Origin: Adlercreutzia sp. ZJ176
GTDB lineage: Bacteria > Actinomycetota > Coriobacteriia > Coriobacteriales > Eggerthellaceae
NCBI RefSeq assembly: GCF_011038975.1
Contig: NZ_JAAKEC010000018.1
Location: 1 to 57,494 of the forward strand
DNA length: 57,494 nucleotides
Reading direction: 5' to 3'
In this document: positions 35,817 through 44,062 of the stretch, piece by piece
How positions within the stretch are numbered: position 1 is the first letter of the stretch
Layout: each line of letters opens with the position of its first letter
Notes under the pieces: model-generated
Databases searched by the model: none
What the model saw: the letters and a program-made list of their open reading frames with translations, nothing else
Told to the model about the DNA's origin: nothing
Position numbers and translations under genes: made by a program

Positions 35817-37317
35817 GCGAGAACCCCTTCGGTCGTCCCGGATTTCGTTTAGTTGTACGGACAGCCCAATGAGCAGCAGCCATAGCCTCGACGGGAAGCT
35901 CTTCGCCCCCTCCGAACCCGTAGCCGTCCTGTCCTATCTTTCGTTTCTTGGAGGTCATCGCCGACTTGTCCAAGCACGGGTCTTCCACATGCTTGAATTT
36001 GTTCTCGTCGATGTAGGAGTTGAGCATCGTCGCAGCCGCCACAACCTCCGCTGTGGTCATTACGGTGAGCGCTTTCTTGCTCATGCCCCGCTTGATGAGC
36101 CTGTTTTTCAAGTCCTCCGCGCCACTCTTGCCGTCGATAGCGACGAGCGCCACCTTGTCCTTCTGCCTGTATATGTCATTGACAAGCCATTCGATGCCCG
36201 TCGCCGTCTCCTTGGTTTCGTATTTAATTAGCGCGCCGTAAGCCTCATCGCCTGCCAGCGTCGCCGTCGTGATGGCGACCGCCGAGCCGCCTGGGGCGAA
36301 CTTGACACCGACGCACATCTTGTCAAAGTCTGTTGGGATTTCCTTGACGCTTGCGATGCGAGTGTCCAGCCAGCCGGACTTGCTGATAGCGTCCTCCGTC
36401 GCCTTGCCAGCCCACCAGCCAAGCCGTTCGCGGGCGAATTTCTCCTCGCCCATCGAGTAGAGCTCCTGCTCCTCGATGTATCGAGCGGAGAGCGTGAAGC
36501 CGAGCATGGGGTTAGTCGCATACCATCTGGTTTTGTCGTAGATGTCGCCTATCTCTTCGACTCCCCATTCGTGCCAGCAAGTCGAGGGTCGTGGGCTCTT
36601 GATGACGCTCCGTCTGATTTCACTGATGACCTCGCCGGGAGCGTCCTCGTAGTCCGGCGGGGTGAATGCGTATATGGTCTGGGGGTTGCCCAACTTCGCC
36701 GCTGACTGGGACGGAGCGATGTCAGCTTGCTGCCGGAAGGTCAGGTATTGTGCCTCGTCGATGATGTTCACGTCGACCGTCTTGCCGCGCGTGTTGCCTT
36801 TCGAGCGAGCGACGAACGAGCAGGAGCCGCCGTTCTTCATCTCCAATTTGAGGTGCCCGTTCGCATAGTTTCGACGCTTGACGAGCTTCGCGAGCTCTGG
36901 GTAAGGAAAGTCAGTATTGTTGTTTCTGGTGTCGCCGAATATCTCCATGACGATGTCGAAGACGTCCGTCATCGTATCGACGATGTGGGAGGAGAAGCGA
37001 ATGGTCTCTCCGTAGATAATTAAGCCGATGAGGATGCGAGCGACGAGAATCGCCTTCGACTTGCCATTCTGTCTTGGAACCTGTAAGCAGCACATCGAGT
37101 GGGCGTATAGTCCGTCATCGCGCTTTGCCAGCCAGCAGAGGATAATGTCCTCCTGCCAGTCGAGCAGCACGACCCCGCAGTAAGCGTTAGCGAGTTCGAG
37201 GCATATGCGAGCCTCCTCTATGCTCGCGCCGACCGCGACGTTCCTAATCCTCGGCGGGCATTTCAGTGCCAGTTCTTCCAGGCTTTTTAGCGTTGAGGAA
37301 TCGGAGAGCGATGTCAT
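35809..37317 (-). CDS. Terminase large subunit
   Basis: A 502-residue packaging motor. Walker A-like PRQNGKS is at residues 81-87 and Walker B VNIIDEAQ around 183-190, followed by a C-terminal RNase-H-like nuclease domain. The first nuclease strand reads MCVGVKFAPGGSA: the Asp normally present in VGVDFAPDG is Lys here, and the second Asp is also changed. Other acidic residues may serve, or cutting may depend on the HNH protein nearby. It overlaps the small-subunit gene by 74 bp. Confidence 0.93.
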   Translation of the reverse strand: MTSLSDSSTLKSLEELALKCPPRIRNVAVGASIEEARICLELANAYCGVVLLDWQEDIILCWLAKRDDGLYAHSMCCLQVPRQNGKSKAILVARILIGLIIYGETIRFSSHIVDTMTDVFDIVMEIFGDTRNNNTDFPYPELAKLVKRRNYANGHLKLEMKNGGSCSFVARSKGNTRGKTVDVNIIDEAQYLTFRQQADIAPSQSAAKLGNPQTIYAFTPPDYEDAPGEVISEIRRSVIKSPRPSTCWHEWGVEEIGDIYDKTRWYATNPMLGFTLSARYIEEQELYSMGEEKFARERLGWWAGKATEDAISKSGWLDTRIASVKEIPTDFDKMCVGVKFAPGGSAVAITTATLAGDEAYGALIKYETKETATGIEWLVNDIYRQKDKVALVAIDGKSGAEDLKNRLIKRGMSKKALTVMTTAEVVAAATMLNSYIDENKFKHVEDPCLDKSAMTSKKRKIGQDGYGFGGGEELPVEAMAAAHWAVRTTKRNPGRPKGFSHG

Positions 37318-37714
37318 ATAGCGGTGCCTCCTCGTCCTCGTTGCTGCCGTCGTCCTCGACAGAGACGGCGATGTCCTTGTTGTCGTTCTGCCCGAGGTAT
37401 TGCTTGCCCAGCCATATCAACATTGTCGAATTGCCGGAGAGCGCCTTCTCGAATTGTGCCTCCCGTAATGCCTGCCGTCCTGCCTCTGAATAGACGGCGA
37501 ACGCCTCCTCAAAGGTGAGGGGGCTGTCGTCGTCAGGTTTGATTTCGTCGTGTAGGTGCTCGTTGATGAGCTTGTTGAGTGTCTTCGGCGAGATGCCGAA
37601 TATCGCCGCTATGCCGTCCCGTGTCCCGAAGCGGGAGCACATTCTCTTGAACATATCGACGTCCTTCTTGGTCCAGGTCGCCGCGGGGCGTCCTCTCTTT
37701 GCGATGGGGACCAC
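37244..37714 (-). CDS. Terminase small subunit
   Basis: A protein of about 156 residues: basic start (AKRGRPAATWTKKD), a helix-turn-helix with GIAAIFGISPKTLNKLI, then a helical part including GRQALREAQFEKALSGN and a Gly/Asp-rich tail. It recognises the packaging site. The start is unclear: GTG at 37714 is close to AAAAAGGGGG, and no ATG fits between it and the GC-rich hairpin upstream; a longer reading would run through that hairpin. Confidence 0.8.
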   Translation of the reverse strand: MVPIAKRGRPAATWTKKDVDMFKRMCSRFGTRDGIAAIFGISPKTLNKLINEHLHDEIKPDDDSPLTFEEAFAVYSEAGRQALREAQFEKALSGNSTMLIWLGKQYLGQNDNKDIAVSVEDDGSNEDEEAPLYDIALRFLNAKKPGRTGTEMPAED

Positions 37715-37812
37715 CCCCTTTTTACTCGGTAAATTCTTTTTATAGAGCGGGGAGAAAAAGACCCCCGCCGCCGGTCCCCCAAGGGGGACAGGGAGGGGGC
37801 TACCCCCACCCA
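37715..37812 (-). other. GC-rich structured spacer between HNH and terminase genes, candidate cos region
   Basis: Contains GTCCCCCTTGGGGGAC on the minus strand, a perfect 16-bp palindrome near 37777-37792, flanked by G- and C-runs, then TTTTT. HNH-terminase pairs of this kind belong to phages with cohesive ends, whose cos site usually lies beside these genes. It may also be a terminator for the HNH gene. Confidence 0.45.
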
Positions 37813-38142
37813 TCAGCACCAAAAAGACGGCAACTCCCTCGGCTGATAGCTCTCTCTTGTCATATGGTTCTCCTCGAACCATTCGGCGAGACCATACTGC
37901 GGGAGAATCCGTCCGCTTTTCTCGTTGTTGCAGACGCGGTGGACCAGATGGCACGGCGTATAGACTCCATATACATCGCCGCCGAGGGAAGCGGGAACCT
38001 CCTCATCGACCTCGGTCGCGTAGTCAGTCATCGGCTCCGCGTCCGGCACGAGAGCATAGCCGCATAACCAGCAGGTGTCCTCGACCTGCTCCAGCCGGCG
38101 CTTCAACGCTCGCCGCTTGCTATCGCTGCCCCGGTTGCCCAT
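37813..38142 (-). CDS. HNH endonuclease of the packaging machinery
   Basis: A 109-residue protein with zinc-binding Cys pair CWLCGY, a degenerate nuclease motif EVDEEVPASLGG in place of the usual VDHIVP, and HLVHRVCNNEKSGR with the second metal site. The E-V-D-E variant is known from several actinobacterial phages. It lies directly upstream of the terminase small subunit; HNH proteins there assist cos cleavage. GGAGCAGACTC precedes the ATG. Confidence 0.82.
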   Translation of the reverse strand: MGNRGSDSKRRALKRRLEQVEDTCWLCGYALVPDAEPMTDYATEVDEEVPASLGGDVYGVYTPCHLVHRVCNNEKSGRILPQYGLAEWFEENHMTRESYQPRELPSFWC

Positions 38143-38154
38143 GAGTCTGCTCCC

Positions 38155-38274
38155 TTATTTCTTCTTGTCTTTCTTCCTGTCCTGCTCGTCGTCATCATCG
38201 AAGACGCCGAGCGTCCAGAGCAGGAACAGAATGGCGGCGGCGATAGCGCAGGCGTCAGCGAAAGATATGTCCAT
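38155..38274 (-). CDS. Tiny single-span membrane protein
   Basis: A 39-residue reading: start MDISFADACAIAAAIL, one membrane helix, and a charged tail with DDDDE and RKKDKKK. GGAGTAGGTC lies before the ATG at 38274. It fits neatly between the methyltransferase and the HNH gene with gaps of only 3 and 12 bases, so it is probably real. Function unknown. Confidence 0.55.
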   Translation of the reverse strand: MDISFADACAIAAAILFLLWTLGVFDDDDEQDRKKDKKK

Positions 38275-38277
38275 GAC

Positions 38278-39597
38278 CTACTCCTCTATGACCTCCGCCG
38301 TGTCGCCCGTCAGCTCCTCCCAACGCTTGATGATGACATCGCAGTAGTGGGGGTCGAGCTCCATCAGGTATGCCGTCCGCCCCATCTGCTCGGCGGCGAT
38401 GAGTGTCGTGCCGCTGCCACCAAACGCGTCATAGATGACCTCGCCGGGTTTGCTGCTATTGCGTATCAGGTGCGCGAACAGCTTGACTGGTTTCATTGTC
38501 GGGTGGAGGTCATTGACCAGCGGCTTGTTGTATCGCAGGACGTCCGTCTGTATGCCGGCTTCGAGCAGGCGGTGAATCTCGGCGATGAGCTCGCCGCGGG
38601 ACATCTTGTTGAGGTCTGTGTCCTCGATGATGTTAGTCTCTTTGCGCGTCGGGGCGAAGTAATGTGCCTCGCCGAGCTTCCAGCCATACACGCACGGCTC
38701 GCTCTTTGCTTGGTAATCGCACCTGCCGATGACGATGTTATTCTTTATCCAGGTTATTTCCTGTGCTCGATATAAAGATGGTATGCCGTCTATCACGCTT
38801 GCGGTGGTGATATCGCCGCCGCCATACCAAGCATAGAGCGCACCGCCCGGTTTCAAATGCGCGTCAATTTGTATAAAAACCGAGGAGAGGAACTTGTGGA
38901 ATGCCTCGTCGGTCATCAGGTCGTTCTCGATATCAACCTCAATGCGATTGCCACCGTATGCCTTGTTTAGATGTTCGTTCTTACTTGCGTAGTCGCAATT
39001 GTACGGCGGGTCGGTGAGAACCATGTCGGCGAGTCGTCCGGCGAAGAGCTTGTCCACGTCGTCTTGCCTTGTGCTGTCGCCGCACATCAAGCGATGCTCG
39101 CCGAGTCGCCAGACCTGCCCGGGCTGTGCCGTCGTCGGTTCGTCATAGTCAGGCTCGGGAGGCGTGTCCTCGTCAACCGCTTCATAGTCCTCGAGCGTCT
39201 CGCCAGCGCCGAAGCCGAACTGCTCCATATCGAAGTCACCGAGAGCCTCGAGCTCGGCGGCGAGAATATCCTCGTCGTATCCCGTGTTGGTCGTCAGCTT
39301 GTTATGAACCAGCGTGTATGCCCGCCGAGCCTCGTCATCAAGGTGGTCGAGACGGATGCAGGGAACGGTGTCAATACCAAGTTGCCGGGCGGCGAGCAGT
39401 CGTCCGTGTCCTTCGACGATGACCGTCTCTCCGTCCTCGTTAGTCCAGACGGCGATGGGGTCGTCGAAGCCGAACTCCTCGATGGAGTTGCATATCTGGT
39501 CGACCTGCCATTCCGGGTGCTCCTTCGCGTTACCTGCGTAAGGGACGAGAGCGTCTGTTGGAATGCTCTCAACTTTGAGCCTCGGCGTCATTGTCAT
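38278..39597 (-). CDS. ParB-domain / DNA adenine methyltransferase fusion
   Basis: A 439-residue protein. Residues 5-120 form a ParB/Srx-like domain with VEGHGRLLAARQLG. Residues 165-430 are a class beta N6-adenine or N4-cytosine methyltransferase: DPPY at 196-199 and, near the C-terminus, YDAFGGSGTTLIAAEQ for S-adenosylmethionine. Such fusions are frequent in phages and protect DNA from host restriction. No cognate nuclease is near, so it is an orphan methylase. Confidence 0.9.
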   Translation of the reverse strand: MTMTPRLKVESIPTDALVPYAGNAKEHPEWQVDQICNSIEEFGFDDPIAVWTNEDGETVIVEGHGRLLAARQLGIDTVPCIRLDHLDDEARRAYTLVHNKLTTNTGYDEDILAAELEALGDFDMEQFGFGAGETLEDYEAVDEDTPPEPDYDEPTTAQPGQVWRLGEHRLMCGDSTRQDDVDKLFAGRLADMVLTDPPYNCDYASKNEHLNKAYGGNRIEVDIENDLMTDEAFHKFLSSVFIQIDAHLKPGGALYAWYGGGDITTASVIDGIPSLYRAQEITWIKNNIVIGRCDYQAKSEPCVYGWKLGEAHYFAPTRKETNIIEDTDLNKMSRGELIAEIHRLLEAGIQTDVLRYNKPLVNDLHPTMKPVKLFAHLIRNSSKPGEVIYDAFGGSGTTLIAAEQMGRTAYLMELDPHYCDVIIKRWEELTGDTAEVIEE

Positions 39598-39616
39598 ATG
39601 TTTCTCCTCAACAAAT

Positions 39617-39643
39617 GAAAAGACCCGCCGTTGCCAGCGGGTC
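39617..39643 (-). terminator. Terminator before the methyltransferase gene
   Basis: GACCCGC (39622-39628) pairs with GCGGGTC (39637-39643), then TTTTCATTT on the minus strand. Confidence 0.82.
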
Positions 39644-39670
39644 GTGTTGATGTTTGTGGTTTTGGTTTTG

Positions 39671-39991
39671 CTATACGAGCCAGCTCGGGAAGCCGTTTGC
39701 CTGCCGCTCGGGCTCGCGCATAGCGTCTAACCGCTCCTGTGTTGCGAGGTATGTCTTCCAGAGCTTCTGGTATGCGACGAGCGCCGGGTTCTCGCGGATG
39801 CCCGCCTGCCCGCCGCCATTGTTATAGGAGATGGCGACTCCGGTCGACCCGATGAGCTGCTTCGCGTTGCTTATCTTGTCCTCCATGTAGATAAGCTCCT
39901 CAGCGAGGCGTGTCGCCTCCTCCTTGCGTTCTGCCGGTATGCGATACAGCAGGCGCTTGACGCGCGTGCTCTGCGTAATCTTCCGCGCCAT
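39671..39991 (-). CDS. Phage protein resembling P27-type terminase small subunits
   Basis: A 106-residue basic protein (MARKITQSTRVKRLLYRIPAE at the start, listed to 20: MARKITQSTRVKRLLYRIPA). It contains NNGGGQAGIRENPALVAYQK, a text typical of small terminase-like P27 proteins. Another small subunit lies beside the large terminase, so this copy may instead act in transcription or be a relic. CAGGAGGCACC precedes the ATG. Confidence 0.6.
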   Translation of the reverse strand: MARKITQSTRVKRLLYRIPAERKEEATRLAEELIYMEDKISNAKQLIGSTGVAISYNNGGGQAGIRENPALVAYQKLWKTYLATQERLDAMREPERQANGFPSWLV

Positions 39992-40011
39992 GGTGCCTCC
40001 TGGTGTGTCGC

Positions 40012-40095
40012 CTATATCGTCGAGCAGATGACGGCAGCGGCGATGGAGAGCCAGCAGCCGGCGAAGCATACGATGGCGAATACTTGGTGCCTCAT
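40012..40095 (-). CDS. Very small hydrophobic peptide
   Basis: A 27-residue reading (MRHQVFAIVCFAGCWLSIAA...) with one membrane helix. AAGGAGAAATAG lies before the ATG, and the previous gene's stop ends at the base just before it, so it is coupled. Likely a toxin-like or membrane peptide; unknown. Confidence 0.4.
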   Translation of the reverse strand: MRHQVFAIVCFAGCWLSIAAAVICSTI

Positions 40096-40425
40096 CTATT
40101 TCTCCTTGAATTTGCTGATGGTTTCCACATTCTCGCGCTTCCACTTGAGCGCGTCGATGCGAGTCCCCTCGAAGAGGACCTCCCCAGTCGCTTTCAGCTT
40201 GTATCGCACGGTGTCGCCGTCCGCGCTGCGCTCCACCTCGTCCGGCTTGTATTTCTTATTGTTGCCGCTGCTTGACTTCTTTGATGCGGCGCCGCCTCCC
40301 GCGCATATTAGGAGAAGCAGGAGTCCGCCGAGGAACATCAGCCAGGGATTGCTGGTATCGACGGGAATGCCGCCCGGTGCGCCGACGCTTGTCAGCTGCG
40401 AGACCATTATGTCGAGTCCGTTCAT
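40096..40425 (-). CDS. Membrane protein of unknown function
   Basis: A 109-residue protein with one hydrophobic segment (PWLMFLGGLLLLLICAGGG) at residues 27-45 and a basic cytosolic part ending in KENVET-like charged helices. GGAGGAG precedes the ATG at 40425. No family recognised. Confidence 0.65.
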   Translation of the reverse strand: MNGLDIMVSQLTSVGAPGGIPVDTSNPWLMFLGGLLLLLICAGGGAASKKSSSGNNKKYKPDEVERSADGDTVRYKLKATGEVLFEGTRIDALKWKRENVETISKFKEK

Positions 40426-40646
40426 ATGCTTCTCCTCCGTGTCTTGTTTGAGATAAAGAGACTTTGAGGCGATGGTTTCGTTGCGCATGATGGTTAATAT
40501 TGATGACATCACGCTGTTGAGCAGCGTGTGTCCAGAGTAAAAGAAGCGGCGAAAGCACCGCCTCGCCTCTTTGACATGAAATGTCAATTTAATGTATAGG
40601 AGAAACAGAGGCGGCAGATACTGCCACGGACCGCCAAGTTGCCGTG

Positions 40647-41138
40647 CTATGCCGCGCGCTCCCTGTTTATGCGATACTCCGCTGGGAGTCCAGCGTCATA
40701 TAGGTTCGCCAGCCCGTCGTTGATTCGCCGTGCGGCGGTGCGCTCCGACATATACAAGCCCGTCGCTATCTCTTTAACGGTAAGACCAAGGATGTATCTC
40801 ATGCGAAGCACGGATGCTTCCTCGAAGCTTAAGCCGCTGATGAGATTCAGCGCCGTATCGACCGCTTCCTCCGCTATTGCTGTTAGCTGGATAGCGGTGT
40901 CAAGCAGGTCATCATATTTGATTATCGCGTTGGGGATAGCGTCAGGAGAAACGCTTGTCATCACCTTGTCACGCGCGTAGTCGATACCAGAGACCCCGCC
41001 TGCGTGCTCGACGGCGAGACGGTATTCTGTCTGCGCCTGCTCGGCACGCTTATGGAGTCGGACGACATCGTTGAGATAGGAGCGTGCCGCGTCGGTCTTT
41101 GCGATGCGCATCTGCTCTGCGTTGCTTGCGATATGCAT
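40647..41138 (-). CDS. Late transcription activator with sigma-region-4-like HTH (ArpU/DUF1492 style)
   Basis: A 163-residue helical protein. The C-terminal part holds LSFEEASVLRMRYILGLTVK and EIATGLYMSERTAARRIND, the layout of sigma70 region 4 as seen in phage late regulators ArpU and RinA. Lying right before the terminase-structural block and after an early terminator, it is the expected switch from early to late genes. The ATG at 41138 has CCGGGGTGA upstream; an earlier reading lacks one. Confidence 0.82.
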   Translation of the reverse strand: MHIASNAEQMRIAKTDAARSYLNDVVRLHKRAEQAQTEYRLAVEHAGGVSGIDYARDKVMTSVSPDAIPNAIIKYDDLLDTAIQLTAIAEEAVDTALNLISGLSFEEASVLRMRYILGLTVKEIATGLYMSERTAARRINDGLANLYDAGLPAEYRINRERAA

Positions 41139-41279
41139 GTGTATCACCCCGGAGAAGAAAGAGAAGCGGCGGAGATACGAAAGGAAAGAAGAAACTCCGC
41201 CGCCTGTCATAAAGTTTCAGCGAATTGAGGGCATAAAATGGAAATATATAAAATTATTTGGAAATATTTTTGCAAAGAG

Positions 41280-41303
41280 AAGAGCCCCCTCACGGGGGCT
41301 CTT
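41280..41303 (-). terminator. Terminator separating early genes from the late activator
   Basis: AAGAGCCCCC (41280-41289) and GGGGGCTCTT (41294-41303), loop TCAC, then CTCTTT on the minus strand. Just downstream lies an A/T-rich stretch with TTGCAA and TATATA, a possible promoter for the activator. Confidence 0.85.
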
Positions 41304-41328
41304 CGTGTCGTGTCTTTTTGCTTATGTG

Positions 41329-41718
41329 CTATGCGAGTATATCTTCGAGAGGCACCCCAGCTGCGAGAGCGTCCAGCATTGACTCCACTCCCGCGTCTAT
41401 CGCCTCGCCGGTGTCGATGATGTTGGAATAGACGACGAGCCAGTGTAGTGGCGCCTCGAGGAATACATCCCTGCCGTTGAGAAACAGCGCGGGCACCTGT
41501 GTTGCTTTCCCGCCGATTCTTGCGACGAGGTAGTGCTCGCGGACGAAGTGCTCGAAGGTGTAGGAGAGGCAGGTGCTGTATAACTTGATGATGTTGCGGT
41601 AGTTAGTCATACCGCTCTCCCGGTCGAAATAACCGAGAGCGAGCGAGACTGCGCTCTCGGCAGCTCGTGCCTCCGCGTCTGCTTGCGTCATGATGTCCTC
41701 CTGTTTTATGCGTCCCAT
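41329..41718 (-). CDS. Hypothetical early phage protein
   Basis: A 129-residue mostly helical protein (starts MGRIKQEDIMTQADAEARAA). GGAGGTGG lies upstream of the ATG at 41718. Segment YSTCLSYTFEHFVREHYLVA is unremarkable. It overlaps nothing and is the last gene before the early terminator. Confidence 0.62.
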   Translation of the reverse strand: MGRIKQEDIMTQADAEARAAESAVSLALGYFDRESGMTNYRNIIKLYSTCLSYTFEHFVREHYLVARIGGKATQVPALFLNGRDVFLEAPLHWLVVYSNIIDTGEAIDAGVESMLDALAAGVPLEDILA

Positions 41719-41720
41719 CG

Positions 41721-41951
41721 CTATTCCACCTCCTCGTCCTCGATTTCGCTGATGATGACGGGGGCGGACTCTGTGATGACGCCGGCGGCTTCCAGGCAGG
41801 CATTGTAGGTTGCGAATGCGCGGAGGAAGGCTGTCGCGTTTGTGCCGCATGTCCTGTCGACGATGACAGGGAGTTCTTGGGAGAGAGCCGCTTCCAGGTT
41901 GTCGAAGTCGGTGTAGTCGATGTCCAACTCTGTGTCTATCCGGATTTTCAT
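41721..41951 (-). CDS. Hypothetical early phage protein, acidic
   Basis: A 76-residue protein with an acidic N-terminal strand (MKIRIDTELDIDYTDFDNLE) and acidic tail (ISEIEDEEVE). GGAGACC precedes the ATG. Stop and next start are 2 bp apart, so the pair is co-translated. Unknown function. Confidence 0.62.
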   Translation of the reverse strand: MKIRIDTELDIDYTDFDNLEAALSQELPVIVDRTCGTNATAFLRAFATYNACLEAAGVITESAPVIISEIEDEEVE

Positions 41952-41985
41952 TTTGGTCTCCTTCGCGTTTTGGGTGGTAGTGGTC

Positions 41986-42504
41986 TTACAGCGCGCCGAG
42001 GTCGCGGCTGATATCTACGTCGAGGTCGCAGAATGAGAATGCTGGTGGAGTATCACGCGGTTCGGACGAATAATCGTATCCATCATCAGGGACTTGTGCT
42101 TGCTCGTAGTCCTCGGGGGATACTCCATGCTCGAGCGCCTTCTCGTATGCTGTCCGCGCGTTCTTCTCGTCGCCAGCGTCGTGGAATTGGTGGAACTTGC
42201 GCGCGTAGTAGTCGCCCTTCGGCTCGCCCTCTGGGCGGCGCCCCCACCCGCTGCCGGACTTGCCTTTGAGATAGCGCCCGCGTCCTTCGTCGATGTTCCA
42301 GCGGCAAGCCTCGAATATCGCCTTGAATGCGATGGCAGGGAAGGTCTTGGTGTCGACGAACTTCGGCTCCTTCCCGAGCGCGCCATACTCGACGATGGCG
42401 AGGGCGAGCATTGCTTTATCTGTCGTCGACGGCAGGCTCTCGAGAGCGTTGGTGTAGGTCTCCAGCCATGTAAATTGCGCCAGCTCTTCGTTCTTCTTCG
42501 TCAT
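41986..42504 (-). CDS. Early phage protein, DUF6291-like
   Basis: A 172-residue protein with the text FTWLETYTNALESLPSTTDK and FPAIAFKAIFEACRWNID, reminiscent of the DUF6291 family that replaces classical replication genes in some phages. A Gly/Arg-rich linker follows (KGKSGSGWGRRPEG), then an acidic tail. GAAGGGAATG lies before the ATG at 42504. A link to replication is not shown. Confidence 0.55.
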   Translation of the reverse strand: MTKKNEELAQFTWLETYTNALESLPSTTDKAMLALAIVEYGALGKEPKFVDTKTFPAIAFKAIFEACRWNIDEGRGRYLKGKSGSGWGRRPEGEPKGDYYARKFHQFHDAGDEKNARTAYEKALEHGVSPEDYEQAQVPDDGYDYSSEPRDTPPAFSFCDLDVDISRDLGAL

Positions 42505-42538
42505 TTTTATCATTCCCTTCGTTTTTTTTGTCGGCAAG

Positions 42539-43627
42539 TTAGTGACAGTGAGGGCAGTCAGGGTGCTCGTCGCTTGCGATGAATCCCTTCTTGCATTTCT
42601 TACAGGTGTGGAAATGCGCCGGGCGCATAGTCGCTCCGTGAAGGCGCTCCGTGATGAACATCCCTTTTGGTGTCAAAAAGACGAACGCGTCGATGGGTGT
42701 CTCTTTGTCCGCCGCGTGCCGGACGAGCGCCTGGATGAGCTCCTCGTCGCGCTCGGGGTCGGTAAAGATACCGATGTGGGTTTGGAGCTGCGGGGTGTTG
42801 TTGTAGCTCCGGCAGGACCTGTCCTGCGAGATGTAAGCAAAATCTGATTCGTAGTATTGCGACGGGAATTCAGGGAGCTCGATGCGGAGCAGTTTCTGCT
42901 CGACGGCGAGCTTGCGGTTAGACAGGTCATATGCGTCGATGTTGTACTCCCTGCAGCGCTGGACGAAGCGGGCGCGATACTTGTCGGTCAGTTCTGTTCG
43001 CGTAGCGTCGCGCCGGGCATACTGGACCATCGCCTCTGCTGGCGAGCAGAACTGGTCGTCGATGTCATATGCATGCCCGCATTTCGTACAGACGAGACGG
43101 TGTGCTGGTAGTATTTCCACTTTGCCGCATGAGGGGCACTTGTATATGCGCGCGGGAACGCCGTCCGGGTCGTCGGTGGTGGTGTCGTAGTAATACAGAC
43201 GGGACGCTGTTGCGATGATAAATGCGCGCGGGTAGATGGACTTGTTCGCGCGCTTGTAGTCGTGGATATTGCCGAGGATTCCCGCCTGGACGTCGACGGC
43301 AAGCTGCTGAACTTTGTGGTCAGCGTCAGGTCCCTTTGCTTTGATGTCGACGAGGTCGGCGATGATGTTGCCGCTCGCGTCCTTACCGTAATACATATTA
43401 AAGTCCGGCGTATACCGCGGAGAGGATACGGGAATGGAAGGGTCGTAGGCATACTCTACGGTGTCCGTGTCGTAATCGAGATGGAGTCTGCCGTGGTCGC
43501 CGAGAAACTTTCCGAAGGGAGCCTCCGACATCGAGTGGTAGTAGCCGCCGGTATGACGGGAGAGAATGCGCGCGGGCTTAATGCGCGGATAGAAGCAGGG
43601 GTTAAAGAGGTCGTGAGTGTTAGCCAT
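42539..43627 (-). CDS. Nuclease-like early protein with PD-(D/E)XK core and two zinc ribbons
   Basis: A 362-residue protein. Residues 70-95 have the layout of a TnsA-like or Holliday-resolvase-like core: YTPDFNMYY, then ADLVDIKAKG (PD followed by D-x-K). A zinc ribbon with CPSCGK and CTKCGH lies near residues 165-190, and a second with CKKCKK and CPHCH at the very end. This suggests a DNA- or RNA-cutting enzyme of the early programme, perhaps replication or host takeover. ATG at 43627 has AAGGAGTG 8 bp upstream. Confidence 0.65.
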   Translation of the reverse strand: MANTHDLFNPCFYPRIKPARILSRHTGGYYHSMSEAPFGKFLGDHGRLHLDYDTDTVEYAYDPSIPVSSPRYTPDFNMYYGKDASGNIIADLVDIKAKGPDADHKVQQLAVDVQAGILGNIHDYKRANKSIYPRAFIIATASRLYYYDTTTDDPDGVPARIYKCPSCGKVEILPAHRLVCTKCGHAYDIDDQFCSPAEAMVQYARRDATRTELTDKYRARFVQRCREYNIDAYDLSNRKLAVEQKLLRIELPEFPSQYYESDFAYISQDRSCRSYNNTPQLQTHIGIFTDPERDEELIQALVRHAADKETPIDAFVFLTPKGMFITERLHGATMRPAHFHTCKKCKKGFIASDEHPDCPHCH

Positions 43628-43784
43628 TTTTATCACTCCTTGGATGGCTAACGCTCGCTGCTATGTCATTACCTTGACTCCTGTTCTTTGCTGTTGCTTA
43701 CCTTGTCGTTATTTCACTTACCGTGTGCGAGCTGGCTGGTAGAATCTCCGGCGCGTTTAGCCTCCTGCCGGTCAGAGGAGGTTG

Positions 43785-44033
43785 TTATGCTGTGATGACG
43801 CTCCTTTCCTTGCGCCCGCTCGGGGCGAAGATGAACTTGGTGTAGTAGCTGTTATAGAGACGGAAGAGCTTGTTGAACGCTTCGACGCTCGGCGGCGTGA
43901 TACCGTTTTCATAGCGGTAGATGTCATCAGGTGTCAGTCCAGTCTTGTATGCTGCCGAGGGGATTGATAGACCGACTGTCTTGCGTGCCGAGCGGAGGTT
44001 GCTGGCGATGGTTGCGTAGTCATTGCTGTTCAT
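43785..44033 (-). CDS. Second small XRE-type regulator
   Basis: An 82-residue helix-turn-helix protein (LRSARKTVGLSIPSAAYKTG, then LTPDDIYRYENGITPPS). It lies in the early operon between the acidic duplicated protein and the nuclease-like gene. It may act as a Cro-like early repressor in balance with the XRE/RHH pair at the left end. Confidence 0.78.
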   Translation of the reverse strand: MNSNDYATIASNLRSARKTVGLSIPSAAYKTGLTPDDIYRYENGITPPSVEAFNKLFRLYNSYYTKFIFAPSGRKERSVITA

Positions 44034-44062
44034 GGTTCTTCCTTCCGTGCTGGTGCTGGTGC

